Below, piece after piece: positions 18,764-28,143 of a stretch of DNA of 64,000 bases (the first letter of the stretch is position 1; each line of letters opens with the position of its first letter). Source of the stretch: Brachybacterium huguangmaarense (GTDB taxonomy: Bacteria > Actinomycetota > Actinomycetes > Actinomycetales > Dermabacteraceae); contig NZ_CP107020.1 of the NCBI RefSeq assembly GCF_025725725.1, positions 992,001 to 1,056,000 on the forward strand. The letters run 5' to 3'. The notes beneath the pieces were generated by a model that saw only the letters and a program-made list of their open reading frames with translations, searched no databases and had not been told where the DNA came from. The translations under genes and the position numbers were made by a program.

Positions 18764-19274
18764 GCCAGGTCTCCCTCGAGGGTTCGAGCGCGGTGCGCAG
18801 GCGGAGGATCGCGATCTCGCGCAGCTGCGCGAGGGCCTCGGCGGTCTCGGTCGCCTCGTCGAGGGCCAGACGGCGACGGACCTCGGCGAGCATCTCCTCG
18901 GGGGAGCGGCCGGCGGCCCGGATGAGGAACACGCGGCCGAAGCGCTGCTCGTAGTCGACGTTGGCCTGGGCGATCGCGGCGGTCACGGCGGGATCCGCTC
19001 CCGCGACGGCGGCCTGCTCGGTGCGCGAGGCCGCGGCCTCGGCACCGGATCCCCCGGGGCGCTCGCCGATGCGGGGATGGTGGACGAGTGCGGCATCGAG
19101 ATCCTCGGCCCCCCAGGTGGCGGCGGCATCACCGGCGACGTCGGCGAGCTCGTCGACCGAGCCGTAGGGGCGATGGGCGACGATCTCCTCGACCCAGCGC
19201 GGCACATCTGCCCACACCCGGGCGGTCTGCGCCGCGGCGGAGGCGGGGGCGCGATTGAACTCGGCCAGATCCAT
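18762..19274 (-). pseudogene. uraD: OHCU decarboxylase with frame-shifted C-terminus
   Basis: UraD decarboxylates OHCU to S-allantoin. Residues 1-164 look complete, with the catalytic HHPRIG at 65-70, LIRAAGRSPEEML and the final helix REIAILRLRTALE. The natural end is expected at the ATGA shared with hiuH: reading GAG-GGA-GAC-CTG-GCA-TGA in another frame gives the usual short tail. In this sequence the frame is off there and the ORF instead runs on for about 168 codons, through hiuH in a wrong frame and in-frame into the uricase remnant until TAA at 18276. The decarboxylase domain could still fold; the arginine-rich tail is junk. Leaderless start (TACAGT six bases before ATG at 19274). Confidence 0.8.
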
Positions 19275-19332
19275 GGGCCGACTGTAGCGTGCGCGATCCT
19301 CGCCGCACCGGCACGACGAGCCGGTCCCGCGC

Positions 19333-20142
19333 TCAGACCAGGTGGCGCTCGAGGAAGCGGCGGATCGCGGCGTTCGTCTCGCCGGGCCGGTCCTGGTTGG
19401 AGTTGTGCGCCGCACCCGGCAGGACCACCAGCTCGGCGAGGTCGGGGTTCTTGCGCGCCATCGCGGCCATCTCCCGGCGGATGGCGCCCAGTCGGTCCTT
19501 GGCGCCCACCAGCAGCAGCACCGGCACCTCGAAGCGGTAGTCCGGGTCGGGGGTGAGGGCTGCGGCGACAGACCTGGTCACCTCGACCATGCGCCGCTGC
19601 CCGATGCGCTCGAGCCGGGCGGTCGCGTAGGCGCGGGTCGCGTGGGCGGCGCCGTAGCGGGACGCCCACCGCCGTGCGGTCCACCGCCAGGGACGGGCGC
19701 GCACGAGCGGACCCGTGGACGCGAGGGCGATCCGTTCGCGTCGGCCGTCGGGGCCGTGGTTGTCGGCCGTGTCGATCAGGACCAGGCGATCGGCGCCGCC
19801 CGGATGGCGCGCCGCGAAGGTCTGGACCAGCTGGCCGCCCATCGCCTGGCCCACGAGGGTGAGGTCCTGGGAGCCGAGAGTCGCCACGAGGGCCTCGAGA
19901 TCCTCGGCCATATCGGTGTAGCGGAACGGCCCGGGCAGCGGGGAGGAGCCATGGCCGCGCGCGTCCCACACGCAGATCCCGCAGTCCTCGGGGATCGCGC
20001 CGAGCTGAGGGTCGAACATGTGACCGTCCATGCCGGCCCCGTGGCACAGCACGAGCCAGCGCCCGCTCGTCGACGCGCGACGTCGCACCGTGATCCGGGT
20101 TCCGGCGCGCTGCAGGACAAGGGCCGTGAGCTCGACCGTCAT
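19333..20142 (-). CDS. Alpha/beta hydrolase-fold protein lacking the nucleophile serine
   Basis: A 269-residue alpha/beta hydrolase by fold: LVLCHGAGMDGHMFDPQL (oxyanion region), WDARGHGSSP, the elbow, an acidic residue in LLLVGAKDRLG and the histidine in LPGAAHNSNQDRPGE. At the nucleophile elbow the sequence is VGQAMGGQ, where the family has G-x-S-x-G: the serine is alanine (GCG codon). It may therefore be a non-hydrolytic member or an inactive paralogue. The ATG at 20142 has only a weak GAGGGG upstream. The gene follows a truncated VOC fragment in the same direction. Confidence 0.82.
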   Translation of the reverse strand: MTVELTALVLQRAGTRITVRRRASTSGRWLVLCHGAGMDGHMFDPQLGAIPEDCGICVWDARGHGSSPLPGPFRYTDMAEDLEALVATLGSQDLTLVGQAMGGQLVQTFAARHPGGADRLVLIDTADNHGPDGRRERIALASTGPLVRARPWRWTARRWASRYGAAHATRAYATARLERIGQRRMVEVTRSVAAALTPDPDYRFEVPVLLLVGAKDRLGAIRREMAAMARKNPDLAELVVLPGAAHNSNQDRPGETNAAIRRFLERHLV

Positions 20143-20167
20143 CGTGAGGGCCGCCCCTCGGGCGGGG

Positions 20168-20317
20168 TCAGGACGTCCGTCCGTCGCCGGGCACCACGAC
20201 GGCGAACAGCACGCCGTCGCGGAGGAGATCAAGATCGCCGCCGAACACGTCGGCGTAGTACGCGAAGGCCTCGGCCGCGGTGCCGGGGAAGGAGATGTAC
20301 GGGCTCGAGCTGGGCAT
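20168..20317 (-). pseudogene. Truncated PhnB/VOC-family gene fragment
   Basis: Forty-nine residues: MPSSSPYISFPGTAAEAFAY... then YADVFGGDLDLL, which is the N-terminal beta-alpha unit of PhnB/3-demethylubiquinone-methyltransferase-like VOC proteins (normally about 140 residues). After that it ends with a short tail VVVPGDGRTS. The rest of the fold is missing, and I see no remnant of it in the 25 bases before the next gene. Probably an internal deletion product. Confidence 0.65.
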
Positions 20318-20377
20318 CGGTGCTCCATCGTCGTCGAGGGCGCACCACCGGGGCAGGGGGCGCCTGCCGCTCATCCT

Positions 20378-20421
20378 GCCAGGTGGGGCTCCCGGGGGAC
20401 AGACCCGGGCCGGGAGCCCCT
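20378..20421 (-). terminator. Hairpin terminator downstream of ferritin
   Basis: Inverted repeat GGGGCTCCC (20384-20392) / GGGAGCCCC (20411-20419), flanked by CCA and TGG that extend it imperfectly, located 15 bases after the ferritin stop. Confidence 0.65.
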
Positions 20422-20435
20422 GGCCGGAGGATGCG

Positions 20436-20951
20436 TCAGTCGTCCTCGGTGGACTCGGCCGGGCGCTCGCCGAGCTCGGCGTCGAGGCGGAGGATGCCCG
20501 AGCCGTCCTCCCCGATCAGGGTGATCCGGTCGATGATCTCGGAGACGGTGGCCTCCTCCTCGATCTGCTCGTCGACGAACCAGTTCAGCAGCGGGCGGGA
20601 GTCGAAGTCGCCCTCCTTCTCGGCGGACCGGTACAGCTCGCGGATCGACTCGGAGACCTTCTCCTCGTGCGCGAGGGCCGCCTCGAAGATCGCGCGCACC
20701 GACAGCCCGGGGGCGATCGAGGCGGGGGTGATGGTGCCGATCGCGGCGTGGTTGCCGCGGTCCACGACGTGGTCGATGAACTTGTTGGCGTGCACCACCT
20801 CCTCGTCGGCCTGGTGGCGCAGCCACGAGGCGATGCCGGTCAGCGACTGCTCGTCGGCCTCGATCGCGAGCTGGCGGTAGGTGGCCTCCGCGGTCAGCTC
20901 GAGGGTGATCTGCTCGGAGAACTTCTTCTCAAGGTCATGGCTCATCTTCAT
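20436..20951 (-). CDS. Non-haem ferritin (iron storage)
   Basis: A 171-residue four-helix ferritin that oxidises Fe(II) and stores iron in a 24-mer. Ferroxidase-site residues are in place: E18/E22 in LELTAEATYRQL, the E-x-x-H pair in ADEEVVHANKF, the glutamate in LAHEEKVSESI and Q/E in WFVDEQIEEEATV. The acidic tail (ESTEDD) is unstructured. ATG at 20951 is preceded by TATCGT seven bases upstream (leaderless); a second ATG two codons on is also possible. Followed by its own hairpin terminator. Confidence 0.93.
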   Translation of the reverse strand: MKMSHDLEKKFSEQITLELTAEATYRQLAIEADEQSLTGIASWLRHQADEEVVHANKFIDHVVDRGNHAAIGTITPASIAPGLSVRAIFEAALAHEEKVSESIRELYRSAEKEGDFDSRPLLNWFVDEQIEEEATVSEIIDRITLIGEDGSGILRLDAELGERPAESTEDD

Positions 20952-20984
20952 GGGCCCGACGATAGACGGGCCCCTGAAGCGCTG

Positions 20985-21392
20985 TCAGCCCCGGCCCGTG
21001 TCCCACGCGAGCTCGACGAGCGCGCGCAGCACCTCGAGGTCGACGTCCCCGAGATCGTTGACGTACACGCAGCCGGCGCCGAGGCGGTGGGTGCCGAGCC
21101 GGTCCAGGAGCGCCCGGGCGCCCTCGTGCTCCTGCAGCCCGTACAGGGAGATCGCGGCGCGGCGCGGGCTGAAGCCGACGCGGAACCACTCCGCTCCGGC
21201 ACTGCCCCGGGAGGACGCCGCGCTCGAGCCGTAGCCGATCATGCTCGGCCCCCACATGACGGGATCGCAGCCGGTGACCTCGCCCATGAGCGTCAGCAGG
21301 CGCGCGCCCTCGGAACGGCGTCGCGCGGTCGGCAGCGCGGCGCAGTAGGCGACGGGGTCCTCATCGGTGGGACGGGTCTTCGGGGCGGCCAT
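20985..21392 (-). CDS. DUF1801 (YdhG-like) protein
   Basis: A 135-residue protein of the DUF1801 family, a heat-shock-chaperone-like fold of unknown function. Typical blocks are LLTLMGEVTGCDPVMWGPSMIGYG near the middle and the ISLYGL strand, plus a C-terminal helix with DVDLEVLRALVELA. TAGGAT six bases before the ATG at 21392 indicates a leaderless transcript. Not coupled to a neighbour: the ferritin gene downstream has its own promoter. Confidence 0.85.
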   Translation of the reverse strand: MAAPKTRPTDEDPVAYCAALPTARRRSEGARLLTLMGEVTGCDPVMWGPSMIGYGSSAASSRGSAGAEWFRVGFSPRRAAISLYGLQEHEGARALLDRLGTHRLGAGCVYVNDLGDVDLEVLRALVELAWDTGRG

Positions 21393-21478
21393 GCCGTGAT
21401 CCTAGAGCGGCGCCGTCAGCCCTCGGGAAAACCCGTTGCACGCCCTCGCGACCCGGGTCCACGATGAACGCACACAGG

Positions 21479-21491
21479 AAGGAGGTGATCC
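21479..21491 (+). promoter_or_regulatory. Perfect 13-nt anti-16S-tail Shine-Dalgarno
   Basis: AAGGAGGTGATCC is exactly complementary to the universally conserved 3' end of 16S rRNA (GGATCACCTCCTT). Such a long match is exceptional, particularly in a genome where many genes have no SD at all. It precedes the mini-ORF at 21497; TTGCAC and CACGAT spaced by 18 bases lie upstream (21434-21463) as a possible promoter. Confidence 0.6.
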
Positions 21492-21496
21492 GAGGA

Positions 21497-21535
21497 ATGA
21501 TTTCCCATCGGACGCGTGAGGTGGCTCGCCGCTGA
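21497..21535 (+). CDS. Possible 12-codon leader peptide
   Basis: ATG to TGA reads MISHRTREVARR, basic and with no known family. The support is the extreme Shine-Dalgarno 5 bases upstream and the large hairpin that follows. An in-frame ATG at 21464 would extend it by 11 residues but would place the SD inside the ORF. It is not in the frame of the phosphodiesterase gene downstream. Confidence 0.35.
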   Translation: MISHRTREVARR

Positions 21536-21589
21536 GGCAGCCCTCGATCACTGATCGACGGACGCGCAGCGAATACCACCGAGCTGCCC

Positions 21590-21660
21590 GAGCCCGCAGG
21601 CGCCGGACCTCGTCCCCCGGCACGCGCCCCGACCCCGGTCGGAGCGACGCCTGCGGGCTC
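21590..21660 (+). promoter_or_regulatory. Large stem-loop in the leader of the phosphodiesterase gene
   Basis: Perfect 13-bp arms GAGCCCGCAGGCG (21590-21602) and CGCCTGCGGGCTC (21648-21660) with a 45-base loop, lying between the mini-ORF and the glycerophosphodiesterase start at 21707. A competing 6-bp pairing GGCAGC / GCTGCC exists upstream and ends where this stem begins. It could be a terminator of the mini-ORF or an attenuator; no T-run. Confidence 0.5.
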
Positions 21661-21706
21661 GCCCATGCCCTTGCGGCCCCCGGGCCGGCCCGCGAGGATC
21701 GTGCCC

Positions 21707-22453
21707 ATGACCACCCCTGCTGCCGATGCCGTCGCCCGTCCCGTCCTGATCGGCCACCGCGGCGCCGCCCTGCTCGAGCCCGAGAACACCCTGCGCTCCT
21801 TCCGCCGCGCCCTCGCCGACGGCGCCGACGGCGTCGAGTGCGACGTCCATCTGAGCGCCGACGGCCACATCGTCGTCATGCACGACGAGAGCATCGACCG
21901 GACCGCCGACCCCGCCTCCCCGCGCCGCACCGGCGCCCTCGCGGCCCTCACCCGCGCCGCGCTCGACGAGGTGGTGCTCGGGGAGGGCGAGCACGTGCCC
22001 TCCCTGCAGCAGCTGCTCGACCTGCTCGACGACACGGGCCGCACCGCCGAGGGCGCCGTCCCGCAGGCCTACGTCGAGGTCAAGGCGCCGGCGGCCGCCG
22101 AGGCCGTCGGCGCGCTGCTCGCCGGGCGCGAGGGCGCGACCGTCATCTCCTTCATCCCCGACGCGCTCGCCGCGATCCGGCGCAGCGCCCCGCACGTGCC
22201 CATCGGCTGGATCGTGCAGCGCACCGACGAGAGCGTGTTCGCGACCCTCGCCGAGCTCGGCGCCGAGTGGCTCTCGATCGACGTGGACGCCGTGACGCGC
22301 GCGGACGTCGACCGCGCCCACGCCGCAGGGGTCCAGGTGAACGTGTGGACCGCCAACACCGACGAGCAGCTGGACCGGGCGCTCGAGGCGGGCGCGGACT
22401 CGATCAGCACCGACGACGCCGGCTGGGCGCTCGCCCGCCTCCGCCGCGCATGA
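21707..22453 (+). CDS. Glycerophosphodiester phosphodiesterase
   Basis: A 248-residue TIM-barrel enzyme that splits glycerophosphodiesters to glycerol-3-phosphate and an alcohol. The active-site motif IGHRGAALLEPENTLRSF opens the protein, followed by the metal-binding ECDVHLSADGHIVVMHDESIDRT and YVEVKAPAA. No signal peptide, so cytoplasmic. Start at 21707; GAGGAT lies seven bases upstream and no clear SD. The last bases overlap the start of the next gene (ATGA), so the two are co-translated. Confidence 0.92.
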   Translation: MTTPAADAVARPVLIGHRGAALLEPENTLRSFRRALADGADGVECDVHLSADGHIVVMHDESIDRTADPASPRRTGALAALTRAALDEVVLGEGEHVPSLQQLLDLLDDTGRTAEGAVPQAYVEVKAPAAAEAVGALLAGREGATVISFIPDALAAIRRSAPHVPIGWIVQRTDESVFATLAELGAEWLSIDVDAVTRADVDRAHAAGVQVNVWTANTDEQLDRALEAGADSISTDDAGWALARLRRA

Positions 22454-23712
22454 GCCCTGCCCCGACGGACCGGCCCTCGCCCCAACCCGAGGTCCCGGCG
22501 ACCCCGACGGGCCCCGACGGCGCGCCCCTGCGCGCCACCCCCGCCTGGTGGCCCGCACATCCGACCGACGCCGCGCTCGCCGCGGCCGCCGCGCATGGCA
22601 CGCCGATCCTCGGCGCCCGCCGGGAGGCGGCGGGGGTCGAGCTCGTCGAGACCACCTTCCTGTGGGAGGGCGACGGCGCCGAGCACGCCGTGCTCATGCA
22701 CCTGAACACCCTGACCGACCGGCACCGCGAGGACGTGACCGGCGCGCTCGCGCCGCGCGTGCCCGGCACCCGCTGGCACGCCCTGACCTACCTCCTGGCC
22801 CCCGACGTCGTGCTCGGCTACCGGATCGTCGTGCGCGACCGGATCCCCGCTGACATCGGCGCCGGGCGTGCCGGCTGGCGCGACGTGCATGCGGCAGGAC
22901 GGCCCGACCCCCGCAACGCGCGCACCCTCACCGACGGCTTCGGGCGCACGTCCTCGCTGCTCGTCGGCCCCGACGCCCGGGAGCACCCCGACTGGGCCGA
23001 CTCCGCGCCCCCGCTGCCCGAGACGGCCTGGAGCGCGGTCCACGAGCTGGGGGACGACGAGCGCGCGGTGACCCTCTGGCAGGGGAGCGGCGCCGCTCCC
23101 CGTCGGCTGCTGGTCCTCTTCGACGGCCACACCTGGCGGCGGCTCGACGCCGCGGCCCCCCTCGGCCGCCGTGCAGGCGCCTGGGACCTGCTCCTGATCG
23201 ACTCCGCCTCCCTCCCGCAGCGGGCGCGCGAGCTGCCCGACCCGGACCGCGCGGCGGACCTCGTGAGGGACGCGATCGCGCGCACCTCCGCGGCGAGCGG
23301 CCTGCGCTGGGACGCCGAGCGCGTGGTCCTCGCGGGCCAGTCCTACGGGGGCCTCGCGGCCGCGAGCCTCGTGCTGCGCCGACCGGACCTCGCCGCGCGC
23401 GGCATCGCCCAGTCCGGCTCGTACTGGTTCGCGGGCGACGGCGACGCGCGCACCGGACGCGGGGACCTGCTGCGCTGGATCGCCGACGCCCCGGCGCCCG
23501 CCGGGCGACTCGTCGTGCAGGCCGGGAGCGAGGAGGGGGAGATGGCCGCGCTCTCCGCGGAGCTCGCGGGCGCGCTCGCCGCGCACGGCGCCCTCGTGGG
23601 GCATCGCACCTACCGCGGCGGCCACGACTACGCGTGGTGGCGCCACGGCCTCTCGGACGGCCTGGACCTGCTCGAGGCCGAGGGGCGGTCCCTCAGCGCA
23701 CCCGGGCGGTGA
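22450..23712 (+). CDS. Enterochelin esterase-like hydrolase (Fes family)
   Basis: A 420-residue protein with an N-terminal Fes-type beta domain (FLWEGDGAEHAVLMHLNTLTDRHREDV, LTYLLAPDVVLGYRI) and a C-terminal esterase domain with AGQSYGGLAAASLVL (nucleophile) and RGGHDYAWWR (histidine). Fes enzymes hydrolyse ferric enterobactin-type trilactones to free iron. The nearest iron-related neighbour is ferritin 1.5 kb away; no siderophore uptake genes are adjacent, so the substrate remains open. ATGA overlap with the phosphodiesterase gene. Its last 20 bases overlap the convergent lipoprotein gene. Confidence 0.87.
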   Translation: MSPAPTDRPSPQPEVPATPTGPDGAPLRATPAWWPAHPTDAALAAAAAHGTPILGARREAAGVELVETTFLWEGDGAEHAVLMHLNTLTDRHREDVTGALAPRVPGTRWHALTYLLAPDVVLGYRIVVRDRIPADIGAGRAGWRDVHAAGRPDPRNARTLTDGFGRTSSLLVGPDAREHPDWADSAPPLPETAWSAVHELGDDERAVTLWQGSGAAPRRLLVLFDGHTWRRLDAAAPLGRRAGAWDLLLIDSASLPQRARELPDPDRAADLVRDAIARTSAASGLRWDAERVVLAGQSYGGLAAASLVLRRPDLAARGIAQSGSYWFAGDGDARTGRGDLLRWIADAPAPAGRLVVQAGSEEGEMAALSAELAGALAAHGALVGHRTYRGGHDYAWWRHGLSDGLDLLEAEGRSLSAPGR

Positions 23713-24316
23713 GCGCGAGCTCGTCGTCGGCGACCGGCGTCGCCGTGATGACCCAGGTGGCGGTGCGCCCCGAGCGGTTGAGGTCCGTGACCTGGCACGT
23801 CGTCTCGAGCCTGTCGCGCGAGGAGTCGAGGCCGTGCGCGCACGTCCCGCTGATCGCGTAGTCCGAGGCGTCCGAGTCCGAGGAGAGCTGGCCGATCCCG
23901 TCGTCGAGGGACTCGACGGCGATCGGGTCGACGGCGTAGGGCAGATCGAAGCTCGAGCCCGACGTGAACCACTCGTCGGGCGCGGCGTCGCCCTGCGCGT
24001 CGGAGGACGGGTCGTCGGTGCTCGCATCGGAGCGCGTGCCGGTGGGCTTGAGGGTCAGCGAGGAGCTCGACGGCGGCTCCGTGGGCGTCGAGCTCGGCTC
24101 CTCCGTCGGGGTCGAGGGGCTCGCGCTCGCGGAGCGCGTGGAGCTGGGCGACGTGCTCGGGCTCTCCGAGGCGCTCGGGCTCGTCGACGCGCTCGCGGTG
24201 GCGGGCTCGCTCGTGGGCTCCGTCTCGCGTGCGGGCCCACAGGCGGTCGCGAGACCCGCGATCGCGAGCACGGACGCCGCGGCGCGCACGGCCATGCTGC
24301 TGCGGACGACGGACAT
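23693..24316 (-). CDS. Secreted lipoprotein with Ser/Thr/Pro-rich linker
   Basis: A 207-residue lipoprotein of unknown function. Signal peptide SMAVRAAASVLAIAGLATAC with lipobox L-A-T-A-C; then about 80 residues rich in Ser, Thr, Pro and Glu, typical of a cell-wall spanning tether; then a small C-terminal domain with two cysteines (SGTCAHGLDSS and LETTCQVTDLN) that could form a disulfide. GAGGGAG precedes the ATG. Convergent with the esterase gene (20-base 3' overlap) and divergent from the macrodomain gene. Confidence 0.82.
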   Translation of the reverse strand: MSVVRSSMAVRAAASVLAIAGLATACGPARETEPTSEPATASASTSPSASESPSTSPSSTRSASASPSTPTEEPSSTPTEPPSSSSLTLKPTGTRSDASTDDPSSDAQGDAAPDEWFTSGSSFDLPYAVDPIAVESLDDGIGQLSSDSDASDYAISGTCAHGLDSSRDRLETTCQVTDLNRSGRTATWVITATPVADDELALTARVR

Positions 24317-24478
24317 GACAGCTCCCTCGGGACGACGGCATCCACCCCGGCGCGGTGGACCCTGATCCAAGCATGCCCCCTCGTGCCGGAGGAGGGGACG
24401 GCGGACTTCTCCGGGAACGATCCGGGACGACGCGCGACTGGATAGCGTGGGCCCGACGACATCTCCCGGGAGGTTCTC

Positions 24479-25000
24479 ATGGCAGACAGCGCACCGATCA
24501 GCCTGCGCCGCGGCGACATCACGGCCCTGACCGACGTCGACGCGATCGTCAACGCCGCCAACCACTCGCTGCTGGGCGGCGGCGGCGTCGACGGCGCCAT
24601 CCACCGTGCGGCCGGACCCGGCCTGCTCGAGGAGTGCCGCACGCTGGGCGGCTGCGACACGGGCGACGCCAAGCTCACAGGCGGCCACGACCTGCCCGTC
24701 GGCCACGTGATCCACACCGTCGGTCCCGTGTGGGCGAAGACCAAGCCCGAGGAGAAGGACGCCGAGCTCGCCTCGGCCTATCGGCGCAGCCTCGAGGTGG
24801 CGCACGACAACGGCCTGTCCCGGGTCGCCTTCCCCTCCATCTCCACGGGCGTCTACCGCTTCCCCGTGGACCGTGCCGCCCGCCTCGCGATCGACACGAT
24901 CCGGGAGACGACGTCGCGCCTCGGCGGCTTCGACGAGATCGTCCTGGTCCTGTTCGACGAGACGACCTACGCCGCCTACGAGAAGGCGCTCGCGGCGTGA
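24479..25000 (+). CDS. Macrodomain protein (YmdB-like O-acetyl-ADP-ribose deacetylase)
   Basis: A 173-residue stand-alone macrodomain. The ADP-ribose pocket is represented by IVNAANHSLLGGGGVDGAIHRAAGP, GDAKLTGGHDLPVGHVIHTVGP and PSISTGVYRFPVDRAARLA. Members remove acyl or ADP-ribosyl groups from ADP-ribose derivatives. A TAGCGT box lies about 35 bases upstream and GGGAGG eight bases before the ATG. A hairpin (25031-25052) follows the gene. Confidence 0.92.
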   Translation: MADSAPISLRRGDITALTDVDAIVNAANHSLLGGGGVDGAIHRAAGPGLLEECRTLGGCDTGDAKLTGGHDLPVGHVIHTVGPVWAKTKPEEKDAELASAYRRSLEVAHDNGLSRVAFPSISTGVYRFPVDRAARLAIDTIRETTSRLGGFDEIVLVLFDETTYAAYEKALAA

Positions 25001-26473
<1,473 letters not shown>

Positions 26474-26490
26474 CGGATCGGCCCCGCTCC

Positions 26491-26985
26491 ATGAGCGAGC
26501 GCACGACCACCGCGGGCGGCGCCGGCGCGGCCGCCTTCGCGGTGGCCGCGTCCGTCGGCATCGTGCACGGCATGTTCAGCCTGTACTGGGCGCTCGGCGG
26601 GACGTGGCTGCTCGCCACCGTCGGCAGCCGGATGGTCGAGCAGTTCGCGGACGCCCGCGGGGCGCTCGCCCTGGTGGGGATCGTCAAGCTCGTCGCGGCG
26701 GCCGCCCCGCTCGTGCTCGCCCTCCGGGGCTGGCCGGTGCGGCGGCCGGCCCGCGCCGTGTGCTGGACGGGCGCCGCGGTGCTCGTGGTGTGGGGCGGCG
26801 CGGGTGCCGTCGCCGCGCAGCTCGTGCTCGCAGGAGCGGTCGCGCCCGACGGGGGCGTCGATCGCGCCGGCATGATCGGCCACGCGTGGATCTGGGACCC
26901 GATGTTCGTCCTGTGGGGCGTGGCGCTCGCCGTCGGGCTCACCCGCACCCGCCGGCGCCGCACGAATCCGGGAGCTCGCCGCTGA
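26491..26985 (+). CDS. DUF3995 membrane protein
   Basis: A 164-residue integral membrane protein with four predicted helices; SLYWALGGTWLLATVG near residue 30 and the WIWDPMFVLWGVALAVGL last helix are the DUF3995 signature. Function unknown. It begins 17 bases after gdhA in the same direction and is probably co-transcribed. Its last 47 bases overlap the convergent phosphotransferase-like gene. Basic C-terminal tail. Confidence 0.82.
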   Translation: MSERTTTAGGAGAAAFAVAASVGIVHGMFSLYWALGGTWLLATVGSRMVEQFADARGALALVGIVKLVAAAAPLVLALRGWPVRRPARAVCWTGAAVLVVWGGAGAVAAQLVLAGAVAPDGGVDRAGMIGHAWIWDPMFVLWGVALAVGLTRTRRRRTNPGARR

Positions 26986-28057
26986 GGCGCCGGGCGAGGC
27001 CGTCCCGCAGGACCGGGAGGGCGGCCGCGTGCACCGGGTCGCCGTCGGCGGCCCGGCGCGACACGTGCAGGTACATCGCGGTGCGCTCGTAGGCCTCCCA
27101 CGCGTCGCGCCGGATCCGCAGCTCGTCGACGTCGAGGGCCCGGTCCGGGGCGAGCGCGCGGGCCGCGTCGACGTAGGCGAGCAGGAAGCCCTCGTGGGCC
27201 TCCGCGTCCATCGGCACGTACCAGGGCCCGCCGTGCACGGGACCGCCGATGATCGCGACGTCCCGGGCGGGGTCGTCGGCCTGGGCCCACTCGAAGTCGA
27301 TGTAGCGGGGCACGGGCCCGGCGCCCGACCCGTCGTCCTCCCACACGACGTTGGTCGCGCACAGGTCGCCGTGGGCGAGGGTGAAGGAGTCCAGGCGTGC
27401 CGCGACGGGCTCGGCCGCCGCGCACACGGCGCGGGCGGCGTCCAGCAGCCCGGCGGTGAGCGGCTCGCCCGTGACCTCGGGGTGGTGCTCGCGCCACCAG
27501 GAGAAGGCGCCGTCGACCTCGGCGAGGATCGAGAAGGGGCCGCGGACGAGGCCCTCCTCCTGCTCGGCGCGCGTGCCGGGCAGGAGCCGGCCGCGCCCCG
27601 GGAGGACGGGGCGGTGCAGCACGGCGAGGGTCCGCGCGTGCGCCGCCAGATGCGCGGACGTCCATCGGCGCGGCGCGAGCACCCGCCCGGGCACGTAGGA
27701 CGTGACCACATAGGGCAGCTCGATCGGGCTGCGCCCCGGATCCGTGCACGCCGCCACGGGCCGCGGGCCGACGGCCGGGTCGACGTGGCCGAGCGCGGCG
27801 ATCTCCTCGCCGAGAGGCTGGGCCAGATCGTCGAGCGGCCGCCACGGCACGCGCACCACGAGCCTCTCGCCGTGCGCGGGCGTGAGCCGCCACGCGACGA
27901 AGGACTCGCCCACCCCGGTCACCACCGCCTGCGCCTCGCGCGCGCTGTGCGCCCCGTCGGCGCCGTCCGGGACCAGGGTGCCGTCGCGCCATGCGGCCAG
28001 CAGGCGCTGCCCGAACGCGGGAGAGGCGACGGGCGAGGCGGTGCCGAGAGTGCTCAC
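26939..28057 (-). CDS. Aminoglycoside phosphotransferase-family kinase
   Basis: A 372-residue protein-kinase-like fold of the APH/choline-kinase family. The catalytic loop is TLAHGDLCATNVVWED and the metal-binding DFG-equivalent YIDFEWAQADDPARD; the N-lobe has VVRVPWRP. It phosphorylates a small molecule of unknown identity. Start placed at a GTG (28057): TAGACT lies exactly seven bases before it, the leaderless pattern. The longer in-frame reading has no support. 3' end overlaps the DUF3995 gene by 47 bases. Confidence 0.83.
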   Translation of the reverse strand: MSTLGTASPVASPAFGQRLLAAWRDGTLVPDGADGAHSAREAQAVVTGVGESFVAWRLTPAHGERLVVRVPWRPLDDLAQPLGEEIAALGHVDPAVGPRPVAACTDPGRSPIELPYVVTSYVPGRVLAPRRWTSAHLAAHARTLAVLHRPVLPGRGRLLPGTRAEQEEGLVRGPFSILAEVDGAFSWWREHHPEVTGEPLTAGLLDAARAVCAAAEPVAARLDSFTLAHGDLCATNVVWEDDGSGAGPVPRYIDFEWAQADDPARDVAIIGGPVHGGPWYVPMDAEAHEGFLLAYVDAARALAPDRALDVDELRIRRDAWEAYERTAMYLHVSRRAADGDPVHAAALPVLRDGLARRLSGELPDSCGAGGCG

Positions 28058-28143
28058 TGCCCGGAGTCTAGGGCCGCCGGACAGCCGGGGTGCGGTGACG
28101 CGGTCTACGCTCGTGCCGTCCCCGATCCGCAAGGAGCCGCCCC

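Noticed and set aside
18276..19415. A PucL-like natural fusion of OHCU decarboxylase and uricase
   Set aside because: The linker is merely hiuH read in the wrong frame (arginine-rich), hiuH has its own RBS and start, and the fused ORF stops inside uricase at TAA.
21476..21491. End of a 16S rRNA gene on the minus strand
   Set aside because: GGATCACCTCCTT matches the 16S tail, but the preceding bases have no rRNA similarity; it is better read as a Shine-Dalgarno on the plus strand.
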